From positions 1 through 64,000 of the forward strand of contig NZ_SMRU01000013.1 of assembly GCF_004354015.1 (NCBI RefSeq): a stretch of DNA of 64,000 bases, given 5' to 3'. A program made the translations under genes and the position numbers. Shown one piece after another: positions 17,561-28,991 of this stretch. This stretch comes from Arthrobacter terricola. Its GTDB lineage: Bacteria; Actinomycetota; Actinomycetes; Actinomycetales; Micrococcaceae. The notes beneath the pieces were generated by a model, which made no database searches, was not told where the DNA came from, and was given only the letters and a program-made list of their open reading frames with translations. How positions within the stretch are numbered: position 1 is the stretch's first letter; the number at the start of each line of letters is the position of its first letter.

Positions 17561-18329
17561 GTGTACCTTTGGGTTCTTCGGTGTGGACACGCACCAGGGC
17601 GGCGCGGCGTTCCGCCGTGTTGTCGATAGTGAAGTTGGTGAGCTCCGGCAGGTAACAGTCCTCCGAGTATTCAATGGCCATACCGCTCGCGGAGCGCGTC
17701 ACTCGGCGTTCCCGCAAGAGGGGAATCCCCTCGGCCTGTTCCAGCAATTCCGCGTCTTCCTCGTTGGCGGCTACGGCATCGATCGTATGGCGGGCGCTAT
17801 ACAGGTCAACGCCCTGCCCCTTCAGGAAAGCGAAGATCGAGCCGGAATCGGTATCAAAATCGAACAGGAGCCGCCCTACCTCGAGGATGAAGCAAGTCCG
17901 CTCGATCATGGCAGGCACGCCGTCGAGGTAGCGGACGCGCAGCAGTTCCACCACCTTCTCTCCGGCTTCCAGGTCTAGCGCTTCGGACACTTCGGGCCTC
18001 GCGTCGCGTAGCGCCACTTCCAGAGTCCGCTGCCCGGGCGTTTTCCCAATGCCAACAGCCCACTCCGTGAAGGAATTGAAGGTCGAGAACGACTGCGAAG
18101 GCACTGCAGGACGAACCATCGGCGGGCGTCCGCGGCCCCCGGTAACCGCACCTTCGGCCCGCAACGAGGCGAGTGCTTGGCGAATCGGACCGCGCGACGT
18201 TCCAAATTCCTTGCAAAGCACTGCCTCGCTCGGCAATTGCGATCCCGGTGGCCAGGTTCCGTCTGAGATGCGACGCATGAACTCCTCGGCGAGGCGGACA
18301 TGCAGGGGTGCGTTCTGCTGGATACTCAC
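17553..18329 (-). CDS. GntR-family regulator (HutC/UTRA type) of the phosphonate locus
   Basis: A 258-residue repressor. An N-terminal winged helix (LAEEFMRRI, then LPSEAVLCKEFGTSRGPIRQAL) is joined to a C-terminal UTRA ligand domain. GTG 18329 is chosen; an upstream TTG at 18344 lies inside a probable operator. The gene is divergent from the FAD oxidoreductase and the phnDCE genes, and operator-like sequences flank both starts. It probably responds to a phosphonate or its breakdown product. Confidence 0.83.
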   Translation of the reverse strand: MSIQQNAPLHVRLAEEFMRRISDGTWPPGSQLPSEAVLCKEFGTSRGPIRQALASLRAEGAVTGGRGRPPMVRPAVPSQSFSTFNSFTEWAVGIGKTPGQRTLEVALRDARPEVSEALDLEAGEKVVELLRVRYLDGVPAMIERTCFILEVGRLLFDFDTDSGSIFAFLKGQGVDLYSARHTIDAVAANEEDAELLEQAEGIPLLRERRVTRSASGMAIEYSEDCYLPELTNFTIDNTAERRAALVRVHTEEPKGTHD

Positions 18330-18331
18330 GA

Positions 18332-18345
18332 GTTGATAATACAAG
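18332..18345. promoter_or_regulatory. Probable GntR operator, regulator side
   Basis: GTTGATAATACAAG sits just ahead of the GntR start. Its TACAAG half-site matches the perfect operator at 18431; the other half is degenerate. It would allow autoregulation. Confidence 0.45.
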
Positions 18346-18430
18346 TTTGATGGCCAAGCTGTCGCGAAAATACGGGAATTTTGGTAAACAGACCATGAAC
18401 TCGAACCAAATCAGGTAAAGACTCGGTTAA

Positions 18431-18444
18431 CTTGTATGTACAAG
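18431..18444. promoter_or_regulatory. Palindromic GntR operator before the FAD oxidoreductase
   Basis: CTTGTA-TG-TACAAG is an inverted repeat with two perfect 6-base arms, a common layout for GntR-family sites. It contains an in-frame ATG (18436), which argues that the downstream gene really starts at GTG 18493. Confidence 0.6.
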
Positions 18445-18492
18445 TGCCGATCTAGCTTGATTCCGCTTTCGAGGCAGGTCAATGTCAATGGC

Positions 18493-19695
18493 GTGAACAT
18501 CCAATTTCCCCCTTCAAGTGGCCTGCCGTCAGCGCCCTCAAGCGATGTGGTGATCGTGGGCGCGGGCATCGTCGGCCTCGCCCACGCCGCGCACGCCGTG
18601 GCCAACGGCTTGACCGTGACAATCCTTGAGCGTGACCACCGGGCTGTTGGCGCTTCAATCAGGAACTTCGGTCATTGCTGCATTACCGCCCAGTCCGGCG
18701 ATCTGTACGAAATGGCGCAGACGTCCCGGAAATACTGGCTCGAGTTCGCGGGCCTGGCCGATTTCTGGGCCGCCGAATCGGGTGCCATGGTGCTCGCACG
18801 CACGGAATCTGAAATGGCGGTGCTCCGCGAACTGTCTGGCGAACGCGAGCAAGGCCAGGTTGAGCTTCTTACCCCCACCGAGGTGCGGGCCCGCCTTGGT
18901 TCCGGTGAGGAAATGTCAGTGCCCGACGGCGGCACCTCATCCGTTTCTTGGCCCGCCTTGGTAGGAGGCGCCTTCCTCCGCGACGACTTGCGAGTGGACC
19001 CTCGCACCACCGTTGCCAAGCTGGCTCAATGGCTCTCCGAACAGCCCGGGGTGAACATCCACTGGAATACAGCAGCCCTTGGATTTGGCAGCGAAGCCGG
19101 AAGATCGACTGTGCGCACTACGCGTGGAAACTTCCACGGTGAAAGGATTTTCGTCTGCGTAGGCCACGACGTCGACTACCTCTTTCCCGACCTCGCCGAA
19201 GAGCACGGGATTGAGCGATGCGCCCTGCAGATGTCCCTCGCAGCCCAACCGCCGGGGCTGCACATCAAGCCCGCCATCCTTACCGCCACGTCGATGCTCC
19301 GATACCAGGCCTTCACCGACACGGCGGCAGCAAACGCGCTCCGGGCAGAAATGGAGCAAAGCCGGCCCGAACTCCTAGGCATAGGGGCGAACGTCATGTT
19401 CACCCAGCGCCCGGACGGGACCGTAATCCTCGGCGACTCCCACCACTACCACCACACGGCTCCGCCATTCCTCAAGGAAGGCGTCACCACCACTGTGAAT
19501 ATGGAAATCGAGTCGGCAATCGGCGCTCCCCTGGACATTGTCGAGCGCTGGCAAGGAATCTACGCCTCGAGTTCCATATCGCCCCTCCTGGTCCGCGACG
19601 TCCAACGCGGTGTCACCGTCGTCTCGGTGACTTCCGGCGTCGGAATGACCCTCTCCTTCGGGCTCGCGCACCGCAATATCGCCCGCCTTTACTGA
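18493..19695 (+). CDS. FAD-dependent oxidoreductase of phosphonate catabolism (TIGR03364-like)
   Basis: A 400-residue DAO-type flavoenzyme with dinucleotide motif VVIVGAGIVGLAHA and IRNFGHCC after the FAD domain. Members of this subgroup are found with phosphonatase-like hydrolases, as here, and are thought to oxidise an aminophosphonate such as 2-aminoethylphosphonate or its N-methyl form to phosphonoacetaldehyde. GTG 18493 has GAGGCAGG upstream; ATG 18436 would place the operator inside the gene. It leads the phnDCE genes and is divergent from the regulator and hydrolase. Confidence 0.82.
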   Translation: MNIQFPPSSGLPSAPSSDVVIVGAGIVGLAHAAHAVANGLTVTILERDHRAVGASIRNFGHCCITAQSGDLYEMAQTSRKYWLEFAGLADFWAAESGAMVLARTESEMAVLRELSGEREQGQVELLTPTEVRARLGSGEEMSVPDGGTSSVSWPALVGGAFLRDDLRVDPRTTVAKLAQWLSEQPGVNIHWNTAALGFGSEAGRSTVRTTRGNFHGERIFVCVGHDVDYLFPDLAEEHGIERCALQMSLAAQPPGLHIKPAILTATSMLRYQAFTDTAAANALRAEMEQSRPELLGIGANVMFTQRPDGTVILGDSHHYHHTAPPFLKEGVTTTVNMEIESAIGAPLDIVERWQGIYASSSISPLLVRDVQRGVTVVSVTSGVGMTLSFGLAHRNIARLY

Positions 19696-19725
19696 ACCAC
19701 CGCCTCCCCGTCGCAAAGGACCCCC

Positions 19726-20661
19726 ATGAAAAAGTCATTCTTCACGTCATCCGCGCTTGCACTCGTCGCAGCACTCGCCCTCTCCGCGTGCGGAGGAACC
19801 GCCAACTCCGCAGGGACACCAGCGGGAAGCGCAAGTTCCGGCATCAACGCAAACTGCCCTGGCGGCGAAATCAAGTTCGGCATCGAGCCGTACGAGGACC
19901 CTGCCAAGCTCACCCCCGCCTATGATGTCCTCGCGACGGCGCTATCCAAGAAGCTCAACTGCCCGGTCAAGGTCCAAGTGGTTGAAGACTACTCAGCGGA
20001 AGTCCTAGCAATGAGGAACGGGAAGCTCGACTTGGGCGAGTTCGGTCCCCTCGGCTTCGTCTTCGCGAGCCAGAAAGCCGGGGCCGAACCGCTTGTCTCC
20101 TTCGCCACGTCCGACAAGAAGCTGAGCAGTTACTCCGCCGGCATCTGGGTGGCAAAGGACAGCCCGCTCAAAACGATCGCCGACCTCAAAGGCAAGTCCT
20201 TGGCACTCGGCAGCGTTGGTTCGACATCCGGCGATGTCCTGCCCCGATTCGGGCTGCGGGGAGTGGGCATTGCCGACGCCGACCTCAAGATGGACTACAC
20301 AGGCGGACATCCCGAGGCTTTGCTTGCACTCAAGAACGGGAAAGTGGACGCTGCGGAAATCAACACGCAGACCCTTGCCACCGCCACCGGGGCCGGAACC
20401 TTCAACCCATCCGATTACCGTCGTATCTGGACCTCGGCCCCGATCCCCAACGACCCCATTACTGTCAGGCCCGACGCCGACCCCGCTTTCAAGAAGGCCG
20501 TCAAGGACGCATTCCTCACCCTCGATCCGGCAGACATCGCCAAAGTAGGTGCCTTCCTCGACGTAACTCCCCCGGGTCCGATGATCGCAGTCAGCAAAGA
20601 CGACTACCAACCGCTCTTCGACCTCGCCAAAACCATGAACCTGACGGAAAAGAACCTCTGA
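19726..20661 (+). CDS. phnD: Phosphonate-binding lipoprotein
   Basis: A 311-residue solute-binding protein. The signal peptide ends in the lipobox LSAC, then the PhnD-type domain: GIEPYEDPAKLTPAYDVLATAL, YSAEVLAMRNGKLDLGEFGP and LGSVGSTSGDVLPRFGL. These are hallmark regions of phosphonate and phosphite receptors. It lies 30 bases after the oxidoreductase and overlaps phnC by one base. The co-located oxidoreductase and hydrolase suggest an aminoalkylphosphonate as ligand. Confidence 0.9.
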   Translation: MKKSFFTSSALALVAALALSACGGTANSAGTPAGSASSGINANCPGGEIKFGIEPYEDPAKLTPAYDVLATALSKKLNCPVKVQVVEDYSAEVLAMRNGKLDLGEFGPLGFVFASQKAGAEPLVSFATSDKKLSSYSAGIWVAKDSPLKTIADLKGKSLALGSVGSTSGDVLPRFGLRGVGIADADLKMDYTGGHPEALLALKNGKVDAAEINTQTLATATGAGTFNPSDYRRIWTSAPIPNDPITVRPDADPAFKKAVKDAFLTLDPADIAKVGAFLDVTPPGPMIAVSKDDYQPLFDLAKTMNLTEKNL

Positions 20662-21425
20662 TGGACCCCGCGTTGCTCTCCGTACGAGGCCTGCGCAAAT
20701 CCTTTGGAAACCGCCCCGTGCTCAACAACGTGGGCTTCGATGTCCGCGCCGGGGAACTCGTGGCATTCCTCGGCGCCAACGGCTCGGGAAAATCCACCAC
20801 GCTGCGTTGCGTCATGGGAATCGCCCAGCCCGATGCCGGAGTGGTTGCGGTCGACGGCGACGATCTCGCCAAGCTGCCGTGGCGCCAGTTGCAGGAGGCC
20901 CGGCGGCGCACAGCGATGATCTTCCAGAAGATCCATCTGGTCCCGCGCCGCACAGCCTTGGACAATGTCTGTGCAGGGGCCTTGGCCCGGATACCCACTG
21001 GCCGCTCGCTCTCACCGCTGTTTTTCCCGCGTTCCATACAACTTGAAGCGCTCGACTGCCTCGACCGGGTAGGACTGGCCGATCGCGCCTTCGAGCGTGT
21101 CGGCCGCCTGTCCGGAGGCCAGCAACAGCGAGTCGCTGTGGCTCGAGCCCTCTGCCAGCGAGCAGATGTTGTGCTCGCCGACGAGCCCGTATCCGCACTC
21201 GATCCCCATGCCGCCGACCAGGTCATGGCGCTCCTCCATCACCTCGCACACGTCGAAAAACTAGCCGTCGCCGCCGTCCTGCACCAACCGGATCTTGCCT
21301 TGCGGCACGCCGACCGGTGCATCGGTCTGCTTCACGGCACCATGGCCTTCGACCTGCCGTCGTCCGACGTTGGTCCGGTGCACCTCGACGCCCTCTATGC
21401 GCCGGACAGGGTGGCGGCAGCGTGA
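20661..21425 (+). CDS. phnC: Phosphonate importer ATPase
   Basis: A 254-residue ABC ATPase. Walker A is GANGSGKST, signature LSGGQQQRVAVARAL, Walker B VVLADEPVSALDP. The phrase MIFQKIHLVPRRTALDNV and the insert around LSPLFFPRS are typical of PhnC. The ATG overlaps the phnD stop (TGATG form). In the switch region the usual THQ reads LHQ (VLHQPD), as in other PhnC proteins. Confidence 0.9.
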   Translation: MDPALLSVRGLRKSFGNRPVLNNVGFDVRAGELVAFLGANGSGKSTTLRCVMGIAQPDAGVVAVDGDDLAKLPWRQLQEARRRTAMIFQKIHLVPRRTALDNVCAGALARIPTGRSLSPLFFPRSIQLEALDCLDRVGLADRAFERVGRLSGGQQQRVAVARALCQRADVVLADEPVSALDPHAADQVMALLHHLAHVEKLAVAAVLHQPDLALRHADRCIGLLHGTMAFDLPSSDVGPVHLDALYAPDRVAAA

Positions 21426-22243
21426 GCGAGGAAACAATCGTCCGCGGACAACTTCCAGTCCGCCCGAAGCAACCGCTGCGATGGATCACGACGGCGGCCG
21501 GCGTCGCCGCCGTCGTCGTCCTCCATGCGCTTGCCATCCAGGGAACGGGCTTTGAACCCGGACTGTTGGTGGACGGTTGGAAGGGTATGGCCTCGTTCGT
21601 GGCCGATGCCTTTCCGCCGGACCTCAGTTGGGAGAAAACCATCCGGCCCGGACTCGACGCCACACTGGTGACCCTTTGGATCGGCCTTTTGGGAACCACC
21701 TTCTCGGTTCCGTTTGCCCTCTTGCTCGCCATCCTTGCCGCCCGGACCACCACGCCGCATCACCTTGCGTATCAGGCGTCGCGGGCGGTGCTGTCCTTCT
21801 TCCGCGCCGTGCCGGACATCGTCTTCGCCTTGATATTCGTCACCGCAGTGGGACTCGGGCCCTTTGCCGGTGTCCTGGCCCTGATCTGCCACAACACCGG
21901 AGTCATGGGCAAACTGTGGGCGGAATCCATGGAGGAGTGCGATTCGGGTCCGCAGGAGGCGCTTCGCACCGCCGGAGCCAATCGTATCCAGCAAGTGGCC
22001 AATGCCACGCTCCCCATGGTGGTCCCCCAATTCGTTGGTTTGCTGCTCTACCGATTCGATGTGAACGTGCGTTCGTCCCTCGTCCTTGGCCTCGTGGGAG
22101 CCGGAGGCATCGGATTGCTGATCAACCAATCCATCAAGTCATTCCGATTCGATGCCATGGTCACAGACATCCTCATCGTGCTCGTGCTGATTATCGCTGT
22201 CGACCAGTTGTCCGCGTGGGTCCGCAGGCGGTTGGCTGCGTAG
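21422..22243 (+). CDS. phnE: Phosphonate importer permease
   Basis: A 273-residue inner membrane protein of the PhnE family. The EAA loop is present (EALRTAGANRIQQV) together with SFFRAVPDIVFALIF and LVGAGGIGLLI. The start is GTG 21422, overlapping the phnC stop as GTGA. It completes a single-permease phosphonate importer; there is no C-P lyase gene in the window, in line with a phosphonatase-type route. Confidence 0.9.
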   Translation: MSEETIVRGQLPVRPKQPLRWITTAAGVAAVVVLHALAIQGTGFEPGLLVDGWKGMASFVADAFPPDLSWEKTIRPGLDATLVTLWIGLLGTTFSVPFALLLAILAARTTTPHHLAYQASRAVLSFFRAVPDIVFALIFVTAVGLGPFAGVLALICHNTGVMGKLWAESMEECDSGPQEALRTAGANRIQQVANATLPMVVPQFVGLLLYRFDVNVRSSLVLGLVGAGGIGLLINQSIKSFRFDAMVTDILIVLVLIIAVDQLSAWVRRRLAA

Positions 22244-22362
22244 GTGGGGAGGCCAGGCGCGTCCGGCGGCCATGCCACGAGACTGGCAGTCCAGCAGCAC
22301 GCCTGACGGCAGAATAGAAGCTGCAGTGTGCTTCGATCGGAAGCCGCGGACGGGATAGGTGA

Positions 22363-23478
22363 ATGGGAATGGATGTTGACGTCGTCGTTATCGGCGGAGG
22401 CGCAATGGGATCGGCCGCCGCGTGGCAGCTCTCCCTCAAGGGGAAGTCGGTCCGTCTCTTCGAGCAGTTCGACGAGGGACACCACCTCGGCGCTTCGCAC
22501 GGCGCGACACGCAACTTCAACACGGCCTATCCCGAGGACGACTACCTCTCGCTCGTCAGTGAAGCGCGCAACCTTTGGGACGCACTCGCTGAAGAAACCG
22601 GGACAACGTTGCTGGATCTTGTCGGCCTGGCCAATCACGGAAACGTCGCCCGGCTCCGGGAGGTTCGGTCAGCCCACGAGCTGCGCGGCATCGACAGCTA
22701 TTTTATCTCCGCGAAGGAAGCCCAAGACCGCTGGCAGGGCATGGCCTTCCGCGGCGATGTCCTGTTCGTGCCGGAAGCCGGCCGTGTCCGGGCCGCCGAT
22801 GCGTTGAAGGCTTTGCGCGCCTCGGCCGAGGCACACGGCGCAAGGTTTGAATACTCGACGCCGGTCCGGGACATCCGCGTCCTCGGCGAGGACCGGGCCG
22901 TCGTCGTCACCGATACGCAAGAGGTCACGGCACAACGGGTGGTCATCACGGCCGGCGCGTGGACGAGCAAGCTCATCGGGGCACAGGTGCACCTTCCACG
23001 CCTGGTGGTCACCCAGGAGCAGCCCGCCCACTTCACGCCGATAGACGGCTCCCTGTCCTGGCCGAGCTTCAACCATGCACCGGATCCCGGTGAGCCCCGC
23101 GACGACTACTGGTACAGCCCGGTCTACGGGATGCTCACGCCGGGTGAGGGAATCAAGGCGGGTTGGCACGGCGTAGGGCCGGTGATGGACCCGGACGCCC
23201 GAACGTTTACAGCCGAGCCGGTCCAGTTCGAGGCCCTCCGGCAGTACGTTCGCGAATGGCTTCCCGGGGTGGACGCCGAATCCGCCGTGCCCATCAGCTG
23301 CACCTACACAACCACCGAAAACGAAGATTTCGTGCTCGACCGCTTTGGTCCGCTGGTGGTTGGCGCCGGCTTCTCCGGGCATGGATTCAAGTTCACGCCC
23401 GCCATCGGCCGGGTCCTTGCCGATCTCGCCGATGGCGTCGAAGCACCGCGCCGCTTCCTGGCCGCGGGTCGCAGCTAA
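22363..23478 (+). CDS. Monomeric sarcosine oxidase / N-methyl amino acid oxidase family flavoenzyme
   Basis: A 371-residue DAO-family oxidase. It has the FAD motif VVIGGGAMGSAAAWQL, SHGATRNF after it, and C313 within ISCTYTTTENEDFVLD, which matches the cysteine that binds FAD covalently in monomeric sarcosine oxidase (Cys315). Length is typical. It would oxidise an N-methyl amine to formaldehyde, the free amine and peroxide. It lies 119 bases after phnE on the same strand and could serve phosphonate metabolism (demethylation of an N-methyl aminophosphonate) or act separately. Confidence 0.83.
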   Translation: MGMDVDVVVIGGGAMGSAAAWQLSLKGKSVRLFEQFDEGHHLGASHGATRNFNTAYPEDDYLSLVSEARNLWDALAEETGTTLLDLVGLANHGNVARLREVRSAHELRGIDSYFISAKEAQDRWQGMAFRGDVLFVPEAGRVRAADALKALRASAEAHGARFEYSTPVRDIRVLGEDRAVVVTDTQEVTAQRVVITAGAWTSKLIGAQVHLPRLVVTQEQPAHFTPIDGSLSWPSFNHAPDPGEPRDDYWYSPVYGMLTPGEGIKAGWHGVGPVMDPDARTFTAEPVQFEALRQYVREWLPGVDAESAVPISCTYTTTENEDFVLDRFGPLVVGAGFSGHGFKFTPAIGRVLADLADGVEAPRRFLAAGRS

Positions 23479-23499
23479 CGCCCACAGGCTTAACGAGAA

Positions 23500-23547
23500 C
23501 CAGCCCGCAGCCTTTGCCTCCTTTCGGTGGCCAAGGCTGCGGGCTGG
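23500..23547. terminator. Bidirectional terminator between oxidase and icd genes
   Basis: CCAGCCCGCAGCCTTTG (from 23500) pairs with 23531-23547, about 16 pairs with a 14-base loop. GGGTTTT follows on the plus side. The flanking genes converge. Confidence 0.75.
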
Positions 23548-23594
23548 GTGGGTTTTAACCCACGTGGACTATCTCGATGAGCTAAGCCAGATGC

Positions 23595-25934
<2,340 letters not shown>

Positions 25935-26022
25935 TTATGTACCAACACACCGAATCGGAGTAGGTTCAATGCGTCAAACTGTGGCCGACAACACATGGCC
26001 CCAAGCGATTGGCAGGACAATC

Positions 26023-27009
26023 ATGACAAAGAAATCATTCCCCATCACCGGTCTCCTGAGCCTCATCACCTTCGCTGTTCTGACCCTCGGCGCCGCTGGC
26101 GGGGCGTACGCCGCGCCTGTTGGATCAGCTTCGAGCTTCGCGGCGCCTGGGACGCTGCAGCTCGTCAGTTCGTCACTTAGTGGTGACGCCTCCACGTATT
26201 GGACCCCCGAACGGATGCGCGCGGCAATTTCCGGCGACGTCCTCGCGGGGCCCGCACTCGCCCGCGGCGCCCTAAGCAGCGCCAGCACCGCCGTCGAAAC
26301 CGGTCCGCCGGAGAAGATCGCGGGCACATCCAAGGGAGGCGGTACGAGCCTGCACCAGAATGAAGACCCGATCGACCACGTCGGCAAAGTCTTCTTCTCG
26401 ATGGGTGCTTTTAACTACGTATGTTCCGGAAACGCCGTGGTGTCGGACAACGACAGCACTGTTGCCACCGCCGGCCACTGTGTCAATGAAGGCCCGGGAG
26501 CTTTCGTCCGGAATTTCGTCTTCGTCCCGGCTTACCTCAACGGCACCGCTCCATACGGTATCTGGCCCGCAAAGGCCCTTTACACCACTAAGCAGTGGAG
26601 CACCGCCGGCGATATCCGCTACGACACTGGCTTCGCCGTCACGGCGACCATCAACGGCCAGCACCTGGCCGACGTCGTAGGCGCTTCCGGGGTTGAATTC
26701 AACATGGACCGCGGTCTGACTTACAAAGCGTACGGATACCCGGCCGCCCCGCCGTTCGACGGCCAATCGCTCAAAAGCTGTTCAGGTGATGCCACCAAAG
26801 ATGCCATCAATCCGCAATTCAAGGCTCAGGGCATTCCCTGCGACATGACCGGCGGATCGTCCGGCGGACCGTGGATGGTCAACTCCGACGATGACTGCTA
26901 CCAGAACTCCATCACAAGCTACGGCTACACCGGCGGACCTCCAGTGATCTACGGCCCTTACTGGGGCTCAGTCATCCGGGAAGCCTACAAGGCAGCATCG
27001 GAGTCCTGA
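26023..27009 (+). CDS. Secreted trypsin-like serine protease
   Basis: A 328-residue exported peptidase. The Sec signal peptide ends near GGAYAAP. The catalytic triad is H152 in TAGHC, D201 in IRYDTGFAV and S280 in GGSSGGPW. A pro-region of about 100 residues may lie between signal and protease domain. ATG 26023 follows AGGA; an in-frame start at 25879 would add residues ahead of a clear signal peptide. It is divergent from icd, and an intergenic cluster of palindromes follows it. Confidence 0.87.
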   Translation: MTKKSFPITGLLSLITFAVLTLGAAGGAYAAPVGSASSFAAPGTLQLVSSSLSGDASTYWTPERMRAAISGDVLAGPALARGALSSASTAVETGPPEKIAGTSKGGGTSLHQNEDPIDHVGKVFFSMGAFNYVCSGNAVVSDNDSTVATAGHCVNEGPGAFVRNFVFVPAYLNGTAPYGIWPAKALYTTKQWSTAGDIRYDTGFAVTATINGQHLADVVGASGVEFNMDRGLTYKAYGYPAAPPFDGQSLKSCSGDATKDAINPQFKAQGIPCDMTGGSSGGPWMVNSDDDCYQNSITSYGYTGGPPVIYGPYWGSVIREAYKAASES

Positions 27010-27037
27010 GCTGGCTCGGCACTTCGCCCCCAAGGAG

Positions 27038-27079
27038 CATGCTCAGCGCTAAGGATGGACACTGGACATGCTCAGCGCT
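27038..27079. repeat. Direct repeat CATGCTCAGCGCT
   Basis: The 13-base word occurs at 27038-27050 and 27067-27079, 29 bases apart, directly after the protease gene. It is followed by two palindromic hairpins built around GGACAT. Confidence 0.7.
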
Positions 27080-27082
27080 GGC

Positions 27083-27123
27083 TGTCAGCAGCGGACATAT
27101 TCCGAATATGTCCTTTGCTGACA
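27083..27123. repeat. Long palindrome built on GGACATATTC
   Basis: TGTCAGCA (27083-27090) and TGCTGACA (27116-27123) enclose GGACATATTCCGAATATGTCC, itself a near-perfect palindrome. The structure can form a hairpin of about 18 pairs. It precedes the terminator at 27133. Confidence 0.7.
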
Positions 27124-27132
27124 ACGAAAAAC

Positions 27133-27165
27133 GGACATGTCCCCTCGGGAAGAGGGGACATGTCC
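27133..27165. terminator. Terminator hairpin with GGACATGTCC arms
   Basis: GGACATGTCCCCTC (27133-27146) pairs perfectly with 27152-27165 around GGGAA; ATCTTTT follows. Each arm holds the palindrome GGACATGTCC. It serves the converging protease and purH genes. Confidence 0.75.
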
Positions 27166-27189
27166 ATCTTTTGCTAGAGCGAATACCGC

Positions 27190-28860
27190 CTAGTGGAAGA
27201 AGTGGCGTGAGCCCGTGAAGTACATGGTGATTCCTGCAGCGTTTGCCGCAGCGATCACTTCCTCGTCACGGACCGAACCGCCCGGCTGAACCACGGCTCG
27301 GACCCCGGCGTCGATCAGGATCTGCAGGCCATCGGCGAACGGGAAGAACGCGTCGGAAGCTGCCACGGCACCGCGGGCACGCTCGGGGGCGCCACTCGCG
27401 TCGGCGTTGGACGCACCGCCGGCGCCATCGACGTCGGACTCCACCTGAACGCCCAAAGTGTTGGCGCGCTCAACGGCCAACTTGCACGAATCCAGGCGGT
27501 TGACCTGGCCCATGCCGATGCCCACCGCTGCGCCGTTGTTGGCGAGGAGGATGGCGTTGGACTTGGCAGCGCGGCATGCGGTCCACGCGAAAGCGAGGTC
27601 GGCCAGCGTTGCATCGTCTGCGGCTTCGCCGGCTGCGAGCGTCCAGTTGGCGGGGTTGTCGCCGTCGGCGTTCACTTTGTCCGATTCCTGGACCAGCACG
27701 CCGCCCGAAACCTGGCGGATCTCCGTCGGGTAGCGGCCGTAGCCGTCCGGGAGGGCGAGGAGGCGGATGTTCTTCTTCTTGGAAAGGATCTCGACGGCCT
27801 CGGGTTCGAAGCCCGGAGCGATGACCACCTCGGTAAAGATTCCGGCCACAGTCTGCGCCATTCCAGCCGTGACAATGCTGTTCGCCGCGATCACGCCGCC
27901 GAAAGCCGACACGGGATCGCAGGCGTGCGCCTTGGCATGGGCGTCGGCGATGGGATCGGCGGCGTCGGCGGAACCGACAGCAACGCCGCAGGGGTTGGCG
28001 TGCTTGATGATGGCGACCGCGGGCTCCGAGAAGTCGAACGCTGCGCGCAAGGCGGCATCGGCGTCGACGAAGTTGTTGTAGCTCATGGCCTTGCCGTGCA
28101 ACTGGTCGGCCTGGGCGATGCCTGCAGGCGCAGCCTTGTCCACGTACAGGGCCGCCTGCTGGTGCGGGTTTTCGCCATAACGCAGGACCTCGGAGCGTTC
28201 CAGTGCCAAGCCGGCATACGCGGGCCAGTCAATGACGCCGTCGCCGTCTTCGTCGAGGAACTGGCTCGCGGTCCAGGTGGCAACCGCAGTGTCGTAGCTC
28301 GCGGTGTGGGCGAAAGCCTTCGCGGCGAGGCGGCGACGCGTCTTCAGGTCGAAACCGCCGGCAGCTGCCGCCTCAACGACTGCCCCGTAGAAGTTCGGGT
28401 CCACCACAATCGCGACGGCGGCGTGGTTCTTCGCGGCCGACCGCACCATCGCGGGGCCTCCAATATCGATCTGCTCGACGACGTCGTCCTGCTCCGCGCC
28501 GGAGCGGACGGTCTCGACGAACGGGTAGAGGTTGACCACGACGAGGTCGAAAGGCTCGATCTCCATTTTGGCCAAGGTCTCCATGTGTGCCGGCACGCGG
28601 CGGTCAGCCAGGATGCCGCCGTGAACGCGCGGGTGCAGCGTCTTCACGCGGCCGTCGAGCATCTCCGGGGAACCAGTGACTTCTTCGACTTCCTTGACCG
28701 GGATACCAGCGGCGGCGATCTTCTTCGCCGTGGAACCGGTGGACACGATCGCGACTCCTGCGGCATGCAGGCCCTTCGCGAGCTCCTCCAGCCCCGTCTT
28801 GTCGTAAACCGAGATCAGTGCACGGCGGATGGGAACACGGTCAAGCTGCGTCAAGCTCAC
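27190..28860 (-). CDS. purH: Bifunctional AICAR transformylase / IMP cyclohydrolase
   Basis: A 556-residue enzyme for the last two steps of IMP synthesis. The N-terminal IMP cyclohydrolase domain starts [18 protein letters not shown] with STGST and [15 protein letters not shown]. The transformylase domain has [12 protein letters not shown] with the catalytic Lys-His, and ends [14 protein letters not shown] 28860 with GGAGA ahead is the start; the frame stays open to 29490, but that part is antisense to the kinase gene. In other Actinobacteria purN lies directly upstream; here two plus-strand genes separate them. Confidence 0.95.
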   Translation of the reverse strand: MSLTQLDRVPIRRALISVYDKTGLEELAKGLHAAGVAIVSTGSTAKKIAAAGIPVKEVEEVTGSPEMLDGRVKTLHPRVHGGILADRRVPAHMETLAKMEIEPFDLVVVNLYPFVETVRSGAEQDDVVEQIDIGGPAMVRSAAKNHAAVAIVVDPNFYGAVVEAAAAGGFDLKTRRRLAAKAFAHTASYDTAVATWTASQFLDEDGDGVIDWPAYAGLALERSEVLRYGENPHQQAALYVDKAAPAGIAQADQLHGKAMSYNNFVDADAALRAAFDFSEPAVAIIKHANPCGVAVGSADAADPIADAHAKAHACDPVSAFGGVIAANSIVTAGMAQTVAGIFTEVVIAPGFEPEAVEILSKKKNIRLLALPDGYGRYPTEIRQVSGGVLVQESDKVNADGDNPANWTLAAGEAADDATLADLAFAWTACRAAKSNAILLANNGAAVGIGMGQVNRLDSCKLAVERANTLGVQVESDVDGAGGASNADASGAPERARGAVAASDAFFPFADGLQILIDAGVRAVVQPGGSVRDEEVIAAANAAGITMYFTGSRHFFH

Positions 28861-28991
28861 AAAAGTCTCCGTCTTATATCGCGGGAATGCGCGGTTGCTG
28901 GGGATACGGCCAAGTTTATCTTGTTGTGGTCCCCTTCGTTTTTTGCGACCGGTTTCCGGACATCCTGACGCCCACGACATAGGGTGGGGCC

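Noticed and set aside
28861..28991. Purine riboswitch or PurR box before purH
   Set aside because: No fold or motif could be recognised in this 131-base divergent region.
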